Source of the DNA: Shewanella fidelis ATCC BAA-318
GTDB lineage: Bacteria > Pseudomonadota > Gammaproteobacteria > Enterobacterales > Shewanellaceae
DNA: 64,000 nucleotides
Assembly: GCF_000518605.1 (NCBI RefSeq)
Contig: NZ_JADX01000020.1
Span: 54,947-118,946 of the forward strand
Direction: 5' to 3'
Shown: positions 1-7,530 of the stretch, piece after piece
How positions within the stretch are numbered: the stretch's first letter is position 1
How the letters are laid out: each line of letters starts with the position of its first letter
Notes under the pieces: model-generated
Told to the model about the DNA's origin: nothing
What the model saw: only the letters and a program-made list of their open reading frames with translations
Database searches by the model: none
Made by a program: the position numbers and the translations under genes

Positions 1-321
1 AACGCTGATAAAGCTGAGCTTGAGTCTGATAATGAGCAGCATCAAAGCGATTTAGCAGATACGAGTGGTTTTATGTTGAGCATTGGCGACAAGCGCCGCG
101 TATTGTCTTCTGAGCAAACGCTGCTTGACGGTATAGAAGCTGAAGGTTTGCCTATTATTGCCGCTTGTCGCTCTGGTGTGTGCGGTGCATGTAAGTGCAA
201 AGTGGTTGAGGGGAAAGTAGACTCATCTAGTCAGATGACATTAACCGCAGAAGAGATTGCGGCTGGATATGTATTGGCGTGTTCGAGCAAACTAACGTCA
301 GATGTGACTTTAGAGCTTTAA
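1..321 (+). CDS. hcr: NADH oxidoreductase Hcr (hybrid-cluster protein reductase), C-terminal part
   Basis: The frame is open from base 1, so this is the 3' end of a longer gene that begins outside the window. The visible part is a plant-type [2Fe-2S] ferredoxin domain: the motif CRSGVCGAC gives three cluster cysteines (CX4CX2C) and a fourth follows in YVLACS. The segment MTLTAEEIAAGYVLACS closely resembles the end of E. coli Hcr, which passes electrons from NADH to the hybrid-cluster protein Hcp in nitric oxide/nitrosative stress defence. The FAD/NADH part is not visible, so another ferredoxin-tailed reductase is possible. The first 24 residues before the domain are acidic and linker-like. 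Confidence 0.8.
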   Translation, partial: NADKAELESDNEQHQSDLADTSGFMLSIGDKRRVLSSEQTLLDGIEAEGLPIIAACRSGVCGACKCKVVEGKVDSSSQMTLTAEEIAAGYVLACSSKLTSDVTLEL

Positions 322-467
322 TCCTGCTGATCCGCTTAATCCTAGGATTAATTCGAAATAAATCAGGTTGTAAAGTTGCGTAACTTAGATTGAGAAAGTA
401 AGGTTAATAACAGGCCATGAAGGATTTGCGCCTGTTTTAGCCTTTATAATTCTCAATGGAGTGGCGC

Positions 468-806
468 ATGGCATCAACATTACATTCCCAACCGTTAGCG
501 TTAGAAGATAAGAGTCTCGCTCACCTTTTATATGGCTTAATGGCGTGCTTCCCGCTTTTTTTGATCCCGGTAGCACTCAGCCTACTCATTAACCTTTATC
601 AGCCTCAAACCCAGTCAAGTCGTTTTATTGTTCAACATTTACGTTGGCAGCGTTGGTCTATTATTGGCTTCTTTTTAGTTTTGTCTGCAGGTTACCTAGT
701 TAATATCCCATGGCTCAGCACAACTTTGTATTTAGCTGCTTCGCTCTGGTTTATTGGGCGTATTTTTAAAGGCTGGCTTAGTCTCATAGAAGGTAGCAAC
801 ATTTAA
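468..806 (+). CDS. small integral membrane protein, unknown function
   Basis: About 112 residues with roughly three hydrophobic segments, around residues 24-44, 66-84 and 87-105 of the product. I prefer the ATG at 468 (product begins MASTLHSQ) because GGAG lies about 6 bases upstream; an in-frame ATG at 456 has no comparable site. The fold resembles small DUF4870-like membrane proteins, but I do not recognise a specific family. The gene sits between hcr and an antiporter on the same strand, 39 bases before the latter, so co-transcription is possible. No catalytic motif is visible. Confidence 0.65.
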   Translation: MASTLHSQPLALEDKSLAHLLYGLMACFPLFLIPVALSLLINLYQPQTQSSRFIVQHLRWQRWSIIGFFLVLSAGYLVNIPWLSTTLYLAASLWFIGRIFKGWLSLIEGSNI

Positions 807-845
807 CTTACCTGCCCCAATATTACACCTAACTGAGAACTGCCT

Positions 846-2132
846 GTGACCAGCTACGAAATTCTTTGTCTACTATCTGCACTGTCTTTAGTGATCTCGT
901 TAATCTCCTCACGACTGCATCGCTGGCAACAAACGATCACTATTACCGCATTAGCTTTAGCTTTGAGTTTAGTTATTTTGATCGCCGGTAAGCTTTTTGG
1001 GGTCGAACTCTACTCGACTTTGGTGACCGATCTCGAGCAGTTAGATTTTAAAGCCTTACTGCTGAATGGCATGTTGGGCTTTTTATTATTTGCTGGTGCG
1101 CTACAAATAAAATTGAATGTTCTCAAACAACAGCGCTGGGAGATCTTTGTACTGGCTTTTGTTGGGACCTTGCTCTCTACGCTTATTATTGGTGGATTGT
1201 TACATCTATTGTCAGGGCTATTAACACTGCAGCTTGATTTTAGTTATTGCTTGCTGTTTGGCGCACTGATTTCACCTACCGATCCAATTGCAGTGCTCGC
1301 CATAATTAAACAGCTAGGTGCACCAGAAGATATTGCTATTCAAGTTGAAGGCGAGTCGTTATTTAATGACGGCATAGGTCTAGTGATCTTTGTTGCTATT
1401 TCACAAGTGGCTTTTTCAACAGAGCCATTGACCGTGGCTGGTGTTAGTGGGCTTTTTATTCGTGAAGCCTTAGGCGGGCTGCTATACGGTGGTGTTTTAG
1501 CGGCAATCTTGCATGGTATGCTACATTTCTCTGAAGAGCGGACTCAGTATTTATTAATGACCTTGCTCGTACCAAGTGCAGGCTATGTTGGTGCAGATAT
1601 GCTTGGAGTATCTGGTCCCTTAGCCATGGTGGCTTCTGGGATAATAATCGGTAATGTCAGTGTGCCTAAGCTGCTAGAGCAACATGAATGGCAGCACTTA
1701 GATAGTTTCTGGTTATTAATCGAATCATTCTTTAACTCACTACTGTTTTTGTTACTTGGATTATTGCTGCTGTTGATTCACTTTGATGCAGAGTTATGGT
1801 GGTTCATGTTGTCGGCTGTGCCAATAGTGCTTATAGGGCGAACGGTGAGTATTTACTTGCCCTATATCGGGTTTAGGCGCTTTAGGCACTATAACTCGTA
1901 TGCTGAAAAAATATTAGTCTGGGGGGGACTACGAGGCGGGCTAGCGCTGGCGATGGCGATGAGTTTGCCAACTGGGGTGGTGATTATCACAGGCAGTAGC
2001 ATTGACCTACGAGAGCTGTTAATGGTGATGACGTACGCAGTGGTGGTATTCTCGATACTCGTCCAAGGCACTACCATTCCAAGTTTGATCGATAAAAGTA
2101 ACGCCGAGCAAGAAGCTCAGCGCCACAGTTAA
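846..2132 (+). CDS. CPA1-family Na+/H+ antiporter (NhaP-type)
   Basis: A 428-residue inner-membrane protein made almost entirely of hydrophobic helices, as expected for about 12 membrane segments. The stretch FGALISPTDPIAVLAIIKQLGAP followed by EGESLFNDGIGLVIF carries the TDP and ND signatures that hold the ion-binding aspartates of the NhaP/NHE group. The family exchanges Na+ (or K+) for H+ and so helps in pH and salt homeostasis; the ion used here cannot be told from sequence. Translation starts at GTG (846) with only a weak ribosome-binding site. There is no long cytoplasmic C-terminal regulatory domain. It ends 30 bases from the convergent pheA. Confidence 0.88.
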   Translation: MTSYEILCLLSALSLVISLISSRLHRWQQTITITALALALSLVILIAGKLFGVELYSTLVTDLEQLDFKALLLNGMLGFLLFAGALQIKLNVLKQQRWEIFVLAFVGTLLSTLIIGGLLHLLSGLLTLQLDFSYCLLFGALISPTDPIAVLAIIKQLGAPEDIAIQVEGESLFNDGIGLVIFVAISQVAFSTEPLTVAGVSGLFIREALGGLLYGGVLAAILHGMLHFSEERTQYLLMTLLVPSAGYVGADMLGVSGPLAMVASGIIIGNVSVPKLLEQHEWQHLDSFWLLIESFFNSLLFLLLGLLLLLIHFDAELWWFMLSAVPIVLIGRTVSIYLPYIGFRRFRHYNSYAEKILVWGGLRGGLALAMAMSLPTGVVIITGSSIDLRELLMVMTYAVVVFSILVQGTTIPSLIDKSNAEQEAQRHS

Positions 2133-2162
2133 GTTGTTCTTACAGTAATGGATGCAGTCTTG

Positions 2163-4136
2163 TTAGTGATACAAATTACTCAGAACCGTTTTAACTAACT
2201 CATCAGATTGAGCTTGAGTCGTTGATTCGATCGCGCTTAGGTTCATCATTATACCATCACCTTTTAGTTGCTTAATTGCCCTAGCAAAGGTTGGTAATTG
2301 TTCTGCATCAATGGCATAACTTGGATTAACAACGACAGGCAGATGACTCAAGGCTTTGAGTTCAACTAAAGCCGCTAGATCTAATGATGGCTTACCAGAG
2401 TTATTTAACGTCGTTACGCCAGACTCACACAAAGCGAGTTGTTGGTTGCCTTGGCTGAGTACCTCTTCCGCGGCATTGAGTAAATCATCAACACTTGCCA
2501 TGGCGTTGCGTTCTAAGATGACAGGAATAAGTAGCGAACCTAGCTGTGTCAAAATCGCTTGGTTATACATTAAATTACCTGAAAGCATTACCATGTCGGC
2601 GAACTGCGTCGCTATGGTCAAGTCTGTTTCATGTTCAATGGCTAAAATGCAAACAAGATCAAATTGAGCCAGTGCATTTTTAAAGTGATTAATAGAGTTT
2701 ATCAGATCACTTTGTTGGCTTAGCCCTTGAAGCACAACAGCTTGAAATCCAGACTCTTTGAGTGATTTTGCCATCTGTTCAAACTGAGTTAGTTCAATGG
2801 GGAGCTGAACTTGCGATAAGGCACCAATCTGACCTGCACCTAAGCAAAGTTGGCCTGATAGCACTTGGCTTGGTTCCGCTTTATATTGTTTACTAACGCG
2901 CTGCTGTTTTGTTTGTGCTGTTGCTGGTACGGTTGTGGCTTTTGAAGTACTAGGCTCAATCATTAATTGGCTACTGCTTAATTGAGTCGGTTTAACCGTT
3001 TCGCATGGGTAGCACCCTAATACCTTTATAAAGCGAGTGGTTTTTTCTAGCTCTTTAAGTGCCGCTTGCATTGGCTCGCTGGCAAGGTTGGCATCAATAT
3101 CAAGGTAGAACATCTCTTCCCATGGGGTTCCTGGAATTGGGCGAGACTCTAATTTGCTCATATTTAGATTACGCGCCTTTAGCACTAATAGGGCTTCAAC
3201 CAGTGCACCCGGCTTCTGTCCTGTCGCCATAATTAGTGTACATTTAGCAGGCAGTTGTGAGGGCACTTCAACTGCTTTTCTAGCAACTACAATAAACCGA
3301 CTTTGGTTAATCTTTTGATTGGCAAGTCCAGACTCGATTGCTTCCAGCTGGTATAGCGCACCACCTTCAGCGCTGCCAATCGCCGCAACACTATTGTCAT
3401 TAGCGTTACAAACTTTTTCCATTGCCTCCGCACTACTTGAACAATACTCCAATTTGAAGTGACCATGCTGACTTAAGTAGCGGCTGCATTGGCTGATTGG
3501 TTGCGGATGCGCATATACGGTTTTAATGTCGTTGATAGTGCTGCCGCTATTCGCTAATAAGCAGTGGCCGACTTCGATAGTCGTTTCGCCGACAATAGCA
3601 AGGCTGGTGTGTTGCAGTACATCGTAAACCTCGTTGATTGAGCCGGAAGAGGTATTTTCAATAGGTAAAAAACCATAGTCTGCATGGCCGGACTCTACAG
3701 CTTGAACAATTTCATCAAAACTTTGGCAACCTAAATCTTGCATTTCAACTTGGCGTCTGTCGCAATAGCGTGTTGCCGCCAAATACGAGTAGGAGCCTCG
3801 AGCGCCGAGGTAAGCGATACAGTATTGTTGTTTCTGGGTTTCTGGATTGGCGCGACCATGCAGGTAGGCCTGCTGGTTAAGTACTGAGTCTTCAATAATG
3901 CTCTGATACAAGGAGATCACATAGTGAGCATCTAGCCCTTGTTCACGGCCTTGTTTTACGAGTCTTGATAGTAGCTCTTTCTCGCGTGTGGTATCGCGAA
4001 TAGGCCTGACGTCAACTTCTTTACTACGAGCAACATCTAAACTTAACTCTCTTCGTCTTGCGAGTAGCGCGAGTAGTTCATTGTCGAGACTGGTGATCTG
4101 TTCACGGGTGTGATTTAAAGGTTGTGGTTTGTTCAT
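2163..4136 (-). CDS. pheA: bifunctional chorismate mutase/prephenate dehydratase with extra C-terminal DAHP-synthase-like domain
   Basis: Makes phenylpyruvate from chorismate, the committed steps of phenylalanine synthesis. Residues 1-95 form an AroQ chorismate mutase with the E. coli active-site positions kept (R11, R28, K39, D48, E52, Q88). Residues 105-285 form the prephenate dehydratase; the usual TRF motif reads SRF (279-281), a conservative Thr-to-Ser change. Residues 297-380 are an ACT domain with GALV (310-313) and ESRP (330-333), the phenylalanine-binding motifs. A low-complexity linker (about 383-420) leads to residues 425-657, which resemble a type I-beta DAHP synthase but lack its catalytic residues. 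E. coli PheA is about 386 residues, so the tail is additional. It is preceded by the pheL attenuator, and AGAGG lies upstream of the ATG. Confidence 0.95.
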   Translation of the reverse strand: MNKPQPLNHTREQITSLDNELLALLARRRELSLDVARSKEVDVRPIRDTTREKELLSRLVKQGREQGLDAHYVISLYQSIIEDSVLNQQAYLHGRANPETQKQQYCIAYLGARGSYSYLAATRYCDRRQVEMQDLGCQSFDEIVQAVESGHADYGFLPIENTSSGSINEVYDVLQHTSLAIVGETTIEVGHCLLANSGSTINDIKTVYAHPQPISQCSRYLSQHGHFKLEYCSSSAEAMEKVCNANDNSVAAIGSAEGGALYQLEAIESGLANQKINQSRFIVVARKAVEVPSQLPAKCTLIMATGQKPGALVEALLVLKARNLNMSKLESRPIPGTPWEEMFYLDIDANLASEPMQAALKELEKTTRFIKVLGCYPCETVKPTQLSSSQLMIEPSTSKATTVPATAQTKQQRVSKQYKAEPSQVLSGQLCLGAGQIGALSQVQLPIELTQFEQMAKSLKESGFQAVVLQGLSQQSDLINSINHFKNALAQFDLVCILAIEHETDLTIATQFADMVMLSGNLMYNQAILTQLGSLLIPVILERNAMASVDDLLNAAEEVLSQGNQQLALCESGVTTLNNSGKPSLDLAALVELKALSHLPVVVNPSYAIDAEQLPTFARAIKQLKGDGIMMNLSAIESTTQAQSDELVKTVLSNLYH

Positions 4137-4311
4137 CTTGGCCTCTGTCTCTGCGCGCTAAGTGTTAAAATAAGTCTTAAAATCGTTGTGTTTGTCATCA
4201 GCTGTTGCTCTGTGAACACATAGTGCTCGCTATATGTATTCATGTTTATTGTTAGTCATATTACAGCTTATAAAGGGGCTATAGCTCGGCTATCAGCAAT
4301 CCTTTTGACAT

Positions 4312-4338
4312 AAAAAAGCCCCCCATGTGGGAGGCTTT
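4312..4338 (-). terminator. pheA attenuator terminator
   Basis: On the minus strand AAAGCCTCCC and GGGGGGCTTT form a 10-bp stem (one G-T pair) with a 4-base loop, followed by a run of T. It lies between the phenylalanine-rich leader peptide and pheA. The segment GGAGGC that overlaps the leader stop codon (bases 4373-4378) can pair with GCCTCC of the terminator stem, which gives a classical antiterminator alternative. Confidence 0.9.
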
Positions 4339-4377
4339 GGAATTTTCACTTTCGTTTTTACACCGAAATTCCGCCTC

Positions 4378-4431
4378 CTAGGCTGGAGATATAAAAAAGA
4401 AAGTAAAAAACACAGTATGGATTTTGTTCAT
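4378..4431 (-). CDS. pheL: phe operon leader peptide
   Basis: A 17-codon reading frame, product MNKIHTVFFTFFFISPA, with five phenylalanines in seven consecutive codons. It ends at a TAG about 40 bases before the attenuator hairpin, so ribosome stalling at the Phe codons would free the antiterminator. E. coli pheL ([15 protein letters not shown]) is the direct counterpart and also sits between raiA and pheA. I see no Shine-Dalgarno sequence in front of the ATG, and the best promoter places the transcript start only a few bases before it. This is too short for ordinary gene callers. Confidence 0.93.
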   Translation of the reverse strand: MNKIHTVFFTFFFISPA

Positions 4432-4438
4432 GGGATTA

Positions 4439-4467
4439 AAATTAAAGGTGGGCGACCTGAGTGTCAA
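4439..4467 (-). promoter_or_regulatory. probable pheL-pheA promoter
   Basis: On the minus strand a perfect -35 TTGACA (4462-4467) is followed after 17 bases by TAATTT (4439-4444) or after 15 by TTTAAT. Either choice predicts transcription starting about 1-5 bases before the pheL ATG. The match is good, but the start has not been measured. Confidence 0.6.
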
Positions 4468-4498
4468 TTAAAACTTAACCTAAATGAGTTTTTTGCAT

Positions 4499-4528
4499 TA
4501 AAAAGCGCACCCGAGGGTGCGCTTTGGT
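4499..4528 (-). terminator. intrinsic terminator of raiA
   Basis: AAAGCGCACCC and GGGTGCGCTTT form an 11-bp stem with a two-base loop and a T run on the minus strand, about 20 bases after the raiA stop. It separates raiA from the pheL promoter. Confidence 0.9.
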
Positions 4529-4547
4529 TGTAAATTTAACAATAACA

Positions 4548-4910
4548 TCAAGCTGCGTATTCCTCCTCTAAATTGTCATCAAAGTCGTCATCAATTGCTT
4601 CATCTTCTCTTTTAAGTGCTGCGTGACGTTGACTTTCTGGTTTATGAGTCAGGCGATTTAGCTGTTTCTCCAGCTTTTGTCCCATTGCATTAATTGCTGC
4701 GTAAAGGTCGTCGTGTTTCGCCTGGGCAAATAGTTTGGCACTTGGGATGCCGACAGAAGCTTCAATTTTAAAACCTTGCTTCTCCTGTTCAAGAATAACG
4801 TGCGGATTAATTAGCTGTACATCGTGTCTGGCTAACTTATCAAGTCTGGCTTCAATGCGTTCGCGGATAGATTCAGTAACTTCAAAATGCTTGCTAGTAA
4901 TCTTTATCAT
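4548..4910 (-). CDS. raiA: ribosome hibernation/translation inhibitor factor RaiA (YfiA)
   Basis: A 120-residue protein of the Hpf/RaiA family that binds the 30S subunit in the tRNA channel and inactivates 70S ribosomes in stationary phase or cold. The fold signature is present: an N-terminal ITSKHFEVTESIRERIEARLDKL helix-strand region and a core KHDDLYAAINAMGQKLEKQLNR. The acidic tail (EDEAIDDDFDDNLEEE) is the extension typical of RaiA rather than short Hpf. AAAAGG lies ahead of the ATG. Gene order raiA-pheL-pheA is the same as in E. coli. A CRP-like palindrome is found about 58 bases upstream. Confidence 0.93.
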   Translation of the reverse strand: MIKITSKHFEVTESIRERIEARLDKLARHDVQLINPHVILEQEKQGFKIEASVGIPSAKLFAQAKHDDLYAAINAMGQKLEKQLNRLTHKPESQRHAALKREDEAIDDDFDDNLEEEYAA

Positions 4911-4967
4911 ATGTCGAACCTTTTGTTGTTTCCTTGAATTCAGACTACCAATCTCAGGATCAAAAGT

Positions 4968-4983
4968 CGTGATCTAAATCACG
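4968..4983 (-). promoter_or_regulatory. CRP-like operator upstream of raiA, in a 310-base divergent intergenic region
   Basis: CGTGATCTAAATCACG is a near-perfect palindrome fitting the TGTGA-N6-TCACA pattern of CRP at 8 of 10 positions, with an ATCTAAAT core that FNR could also read. It lies about 58 bases before raiA and about 240 before the divergent cytochrome b561-like gene. E. coli raiA is known to be cAMP-CRP dependent, which supports an assignment to raiA. I see nothing else certain in the rest of 4911-5220. Confidence 0.5.
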
Positions 4984-5220
4984 TTTTACTTGCAATTCTA
5001 TACCGTTCGCTTTTTATTTGATCACTTAGACAAATATAGACAAAAACTGAACGAATTTCCTTGAAAAGCCCAAATAATCAGGTCATATTGGATTGGATAA
5101 GTAGCTTCTACTTTACAATTTTCTATAAAAACAGCAGTGTAAATAACCCCATAGCTCTTCTTCATTTCCCGCCTTATAATGTAGCCGCAAACTAAAATTA
5201 ATTACTAAGAGTGGCTAAAA

Positions 5221-5913
5221 ATGGAACAAAATCTAGTCAAAGTTAAAGTGTGGGATATTCCAACGCGTGTTTTCCATTGGGGGATGTTGTGCTTGCTGGC
5301 AGGATTGTGGTGGACCGCTGATGCCGGGGAAATGGAATGGCATCAAATTTTAGCTTACGGCTTGATGGTGCTGATCGGTGTCAGACTGATTTGGGGATTT
5401 ATTGGCAGTGACACTGCAAAGTTTAGCCATTTTGTTCATTCACCAAAAACCGTTTTAAACTACCTTGGAAAAACAAAGCGCGAAGGGATTTCAACATCGC
5501 TGGGTCATAACCCTGTTGGTGGTTATATGGTGGTGACTTTAATTACCCTTGTGTGTGTGCAATTAGGTAGCGGATTATTCGCCACCGATGAGATTTTTAC
5601 TGAAGGCCCACTTTATAGCCTAGTTAGTTCTGATACAGCCAGCTGGCTGACTTGGTTGCATAAGAAGAATTTTGATTTGATATTAATCCTCGCGGCAGTG
5701 CACGTATTAGCGGTTGGAGTGCATATGATTAAAGGAGATAAAATTCTTGGCGCTATGTTTAGTGGCTATAAGAAGTTGCCAGAGTCAAAGGCTGATGCTG
5801 TCAATGCAGATGAGCTAGCTTTTGCCTCTGTAGTTAAAGCGATTGTACTCGCTATTGTGATTGGTTCTGTGGTGGTGAATTATTTCATGTTACCAGTCAT
5901 TGAGATGCTGTAA
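5221..5913 (+). CDS. cytochrome b561-like di-haem membrane cytochrome
   Basis: A 230-residue membrane protein with four main hydrophobic helices plus one near the C terminus. It starts VKVWDIPTRVFHWGM, the N-terminal signature of the bacterial cytochrome b561/hydrogenase b-type cytochrome family, and has further histidines in EWHQILAYG and in the last core helix (AAVHVLAVGVHMIKGDK), which would bind two b-type haems. Such proteins pass electrons between the quinone pool and periplasmic c-type cytochromes. The gene converges on a cytochrome c' gene, a plausible partner, and the two share a bidirectional terminator. Confidence 0.82.
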   Translation: MEQNLVKVKVWDIPTRVFHWGMLCLLAGLWWTADAGEMEWHQILAYGLMVLIGVRLIWGFIGSDTAKFSHFVHSPKTVLNYLGKTKREGISTSLGHNPVGGYMVVTLITLVCVQLGSGLFATDEIFTEGPLYSLVSSDTASWLTWLHKKNFDLILILAAVHVLAVGVHMIKGDKILGAMFSGYKKLPESKADAVNADELAFASVVKAIVLAIVIGSVVVNYFMLPVIEML

Positions 5914-5930
5914 CTATCCGACTTGAAACA

Positions 5931-5961
5931 AAAAAGCCTGTTTAATCAAACAGGCTTTTTT
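5931..5961. terminator. bidirectional intrinsic terminator
   Basis: AAAAAGCCTGTTT and AAACAGGCTTTTT form a 13-bp perfect stem with a 4-base loop between two convergent cytochrome genes. It has A/T runs on both sides, so it can serve both strands. Confidence 0.92.
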
Positions 5962-5979
5962 ATGCGACAAAAAGACTAA

Positions 5980-6441
5980 TTAGTCTTTCTTGTATACGTC
6001 ATGGCAACCTTTACAGCTTTTACCTGTATTGCCAAAAGCTTTTTTAAGTTCTTTTTTATCACCTTTTGCAGCTACTTGAGCTAGCACTGCTGCATTCTCT
6101 TGGAAGGTTTTCATTTTTGCATCGAAGTCTGCTTTATCGCCCCACACTTTTGCTAACGCTTCGGTATCACCTTTGTCTGAGCCAGCGATAAAACCTTCTA
6201 GAGGTAGCTTAGATAGAGCTGCTACATTCTCGGCACGCATAGCAAATACTTCTGCGTTAAATTCTTTTTTACCTTTTAACATAGCGCCCATGTCGCCAAA
6301 GTTATAAGCGATCATGCTAAATGCTGATTGGCGGTACTCGATTGCATCTTCTGCTTCTTTGAAGTTGTTAGCATACACACTTGTTGCGAAAGTCGCTGTT
6401 GCTGCTAGTGCGATAAGGCTCATCTTAGCTGATTTTTTCAT
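5980..6441 (-). CDS. periplasmic cytochrome c'
   Basis: A 153-residue precursor with a signal peptide ending near VYA-NNF (residue 25). The single haem-binding motif CKGCH lies near the C terminus (143-147), followed by a short basic tail. This is the layout of the four-helix-bundle cytochromes c', whose high-spin haem binds NO and CO; roles in NO tolerance are known for some members. The N-terminal segment EAEDAIEYRQSAFSMIAYNFGDM corresponds to the helix carrying the usual distal residue. Convergent with a cytochrome b561-like gene. Confidence 0.9.
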   Translation of the reverse strand: MKKSAKMSLIALAATATFATSVYANNFKEAEDAIEYRQSAFSMIAYNFGDMGAMLKGKKEFNAEVFAMRAENVAALSKLPLEGFIAGSDKGDTEALAKVWGDKADFDAKMKTFQENAAVLAQVAAKGDKKELKKAFGNTGKSCKGCHDVYKKD

Positions 6442-6630
6442 AGTTATTTCTCACGTTTTTATTGTGTTATGTGATACTGATTGCGTCTATTGTATATAGT
6501 TTTATCCATTCTGCACCATTCGTTTTTCATCATAGTTACGCTTAGTTACAATTGAGTGATATTTAGCAAAAGCTAATGGTATTCAAAAGTGTATCGGCTC
6601 CGGGTTTGTTGTTACAATGATTGTAATGAC

Positions 6631-6645
6631 GCACTAGTACGTGAA
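6631..6645 (+). promoter_or_regulatory. possible TrpR autoregulatory operator
   Basis: GCACTAGTACGTG, 20-odd bases before trpR, contains the CTAGT half-site of trp operators, and a TACAAT -10-like hexamer lies at 6613-6618. trpR is autoregulated in E. coli. The second half-site is poor, so this is only a candidate. Confidence 0.35.
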
Positions 6646-6666
6646 TAAGTTAATAGGTGAGGAACT

Positions 6667-6945
6667 ATGAGAGCAGAATGGGATTCAGTATTGGAGAAGG
6701 TATTACTGCAGCCTGATCATTCCAGCTTAACAGTGCTGTTTGAGTTACTGCTTACTGAGGAAGAGCGCAGTGCAGTGGCTGGTAGGTTAAAAGTATTTCA
6801 AATGTTATTGCAAGGTGAGATGAGCCAACGGCAAATAGCCCATGAGTATCAAATTAGTATTGCAACGATTACACGTTGTTCTAATTATCTTAAACACATG
6901 ACAACAGAGCAGAGAACCGCAATTAAGCAGCTGATCATGTCCTAA
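6667..6945 (+). CDS. trpR: trp operon repressor TrpR
   Basis: A 92-residue all-helical repressor that binds operators when loaded with tryptophan. The family core LLTEEERSAVAGRLKVFQMLLQGEMSQRQIAHEYQISIATITRCSN is clear, with the helix-turn-helix in MSQRQIAHEYQISIATITRCSNYLK; the R in AGRLKVF and the R of ITRCSN fit the tryptophan- and DNA-binding positions. GAGGA precedes the ATG by 5 bases. Its 3' end overlaps the convergent gene's stop by 4 bases. No trp biosynthesis genes are in the window. Confidence 0.93.
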   Translation: MRAEWDSVLEKVLLQPDHSSLTVLFELLLTEEERSAVAGRLKVFQMLLQGEMSQRQIAHEYQISIATITRCSNYLKHMTTEQRTAIKQLIMS

Positions 6946-7319
6946 GAATTGAGATCCACTTGTACCAGCTTGTGTTTACGGTATTGACTGCGTCTAAGTG
7001 CTAAATATGCCGCATAGCTGATGATTATTAAGCTAATAACTGGGCTATAAGTCGACTCAATTTTTAAGGTTAGTAATCCAATCAGTAAATAAAAGGCTGG
7101 TATGCGCTCATATAGAAAGCGTGGAATAATGCCTTTCTTTCGCCGACTCGCGCGATCTGTGCGACGATTATCTGAACGCAGAACATATATTTGACTGCCG
7201 AACAAAAACAGTAAAACACCTAAACCTTGTGCAATGGCGGAGTCGAGTTTACTGATGGCTAAAGCGCCAACAAGTAAATAACTATAGGGCAAGGCTTCAT
7301 ATATAGGTTTAGCTAACAT
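6942..7319 (-). CDS. uncharacterised small membrane protein
   Basis: A 125-residue product with two pairs of hydrophobic segments (about 12-30 and 32-48, then 75-92 and 94-107) separated by a very basic cytoplasmic-type loop, RRTDRASRRKKG. The two halves look weakly alike (SYLLVGALAISKLDS versus AFYLLIGLLTLKIES), which suggests an internal duplication. I do not recognise the family. It converges with trpR and its end overlaps that gene by 4 bases. Confidence 0.65.
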   Translation of the reverse strand: MLAKPIYEALPYSYLLVGALAISKLDSAIAQGLGVLLFLFGSQIYVLRSDNRRTDRASRRKKGIIPRFLYERIPAFYLLIGLLTLKIESTYSPVISLIIISYAAYLALRRSQYRKHKLVQVDLNS

Positions 7320-7396
7320 TTGCAGTTCCTTTGCAAAAAACGTTGACGTCCATTTTCAGCTTGCTTCCGTTGGCAAGTTGTATTCACTGTAGCGAA

Positions 7397-7436
7397 TAAA
7401 AAAGCCCGTTTCATTGATAACAATGAAACGGGCTTA
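7397..7436 (-). terminator. intrinsic terminator of slyD
   Basis: On the minus strand AAGCCCGTTTCATTG and CAATGAAACGGGCTT form a 15-bp stem with a TTAT loop, then TTTTTT. It lies about 95 bases after the slyD stop. Confidence 0.9.
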
Positions 7437-7530
7437 AATTAATGCTAAAGCATTACGACTTAATGATGAGTGGTAAGGCTAGAGCTGAACCGTTTTGTAA
7501 GTTGAACGGGTTAGCGTAGATGCGCTAAGG

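Noticed and set aside
4327..4533. Plus-strand frame of 68 codons across the pheA leader
   Set aside because: It runs antisense through the pheL peptide, promoter and two terminators; these minus-strand elements explain the sequence.
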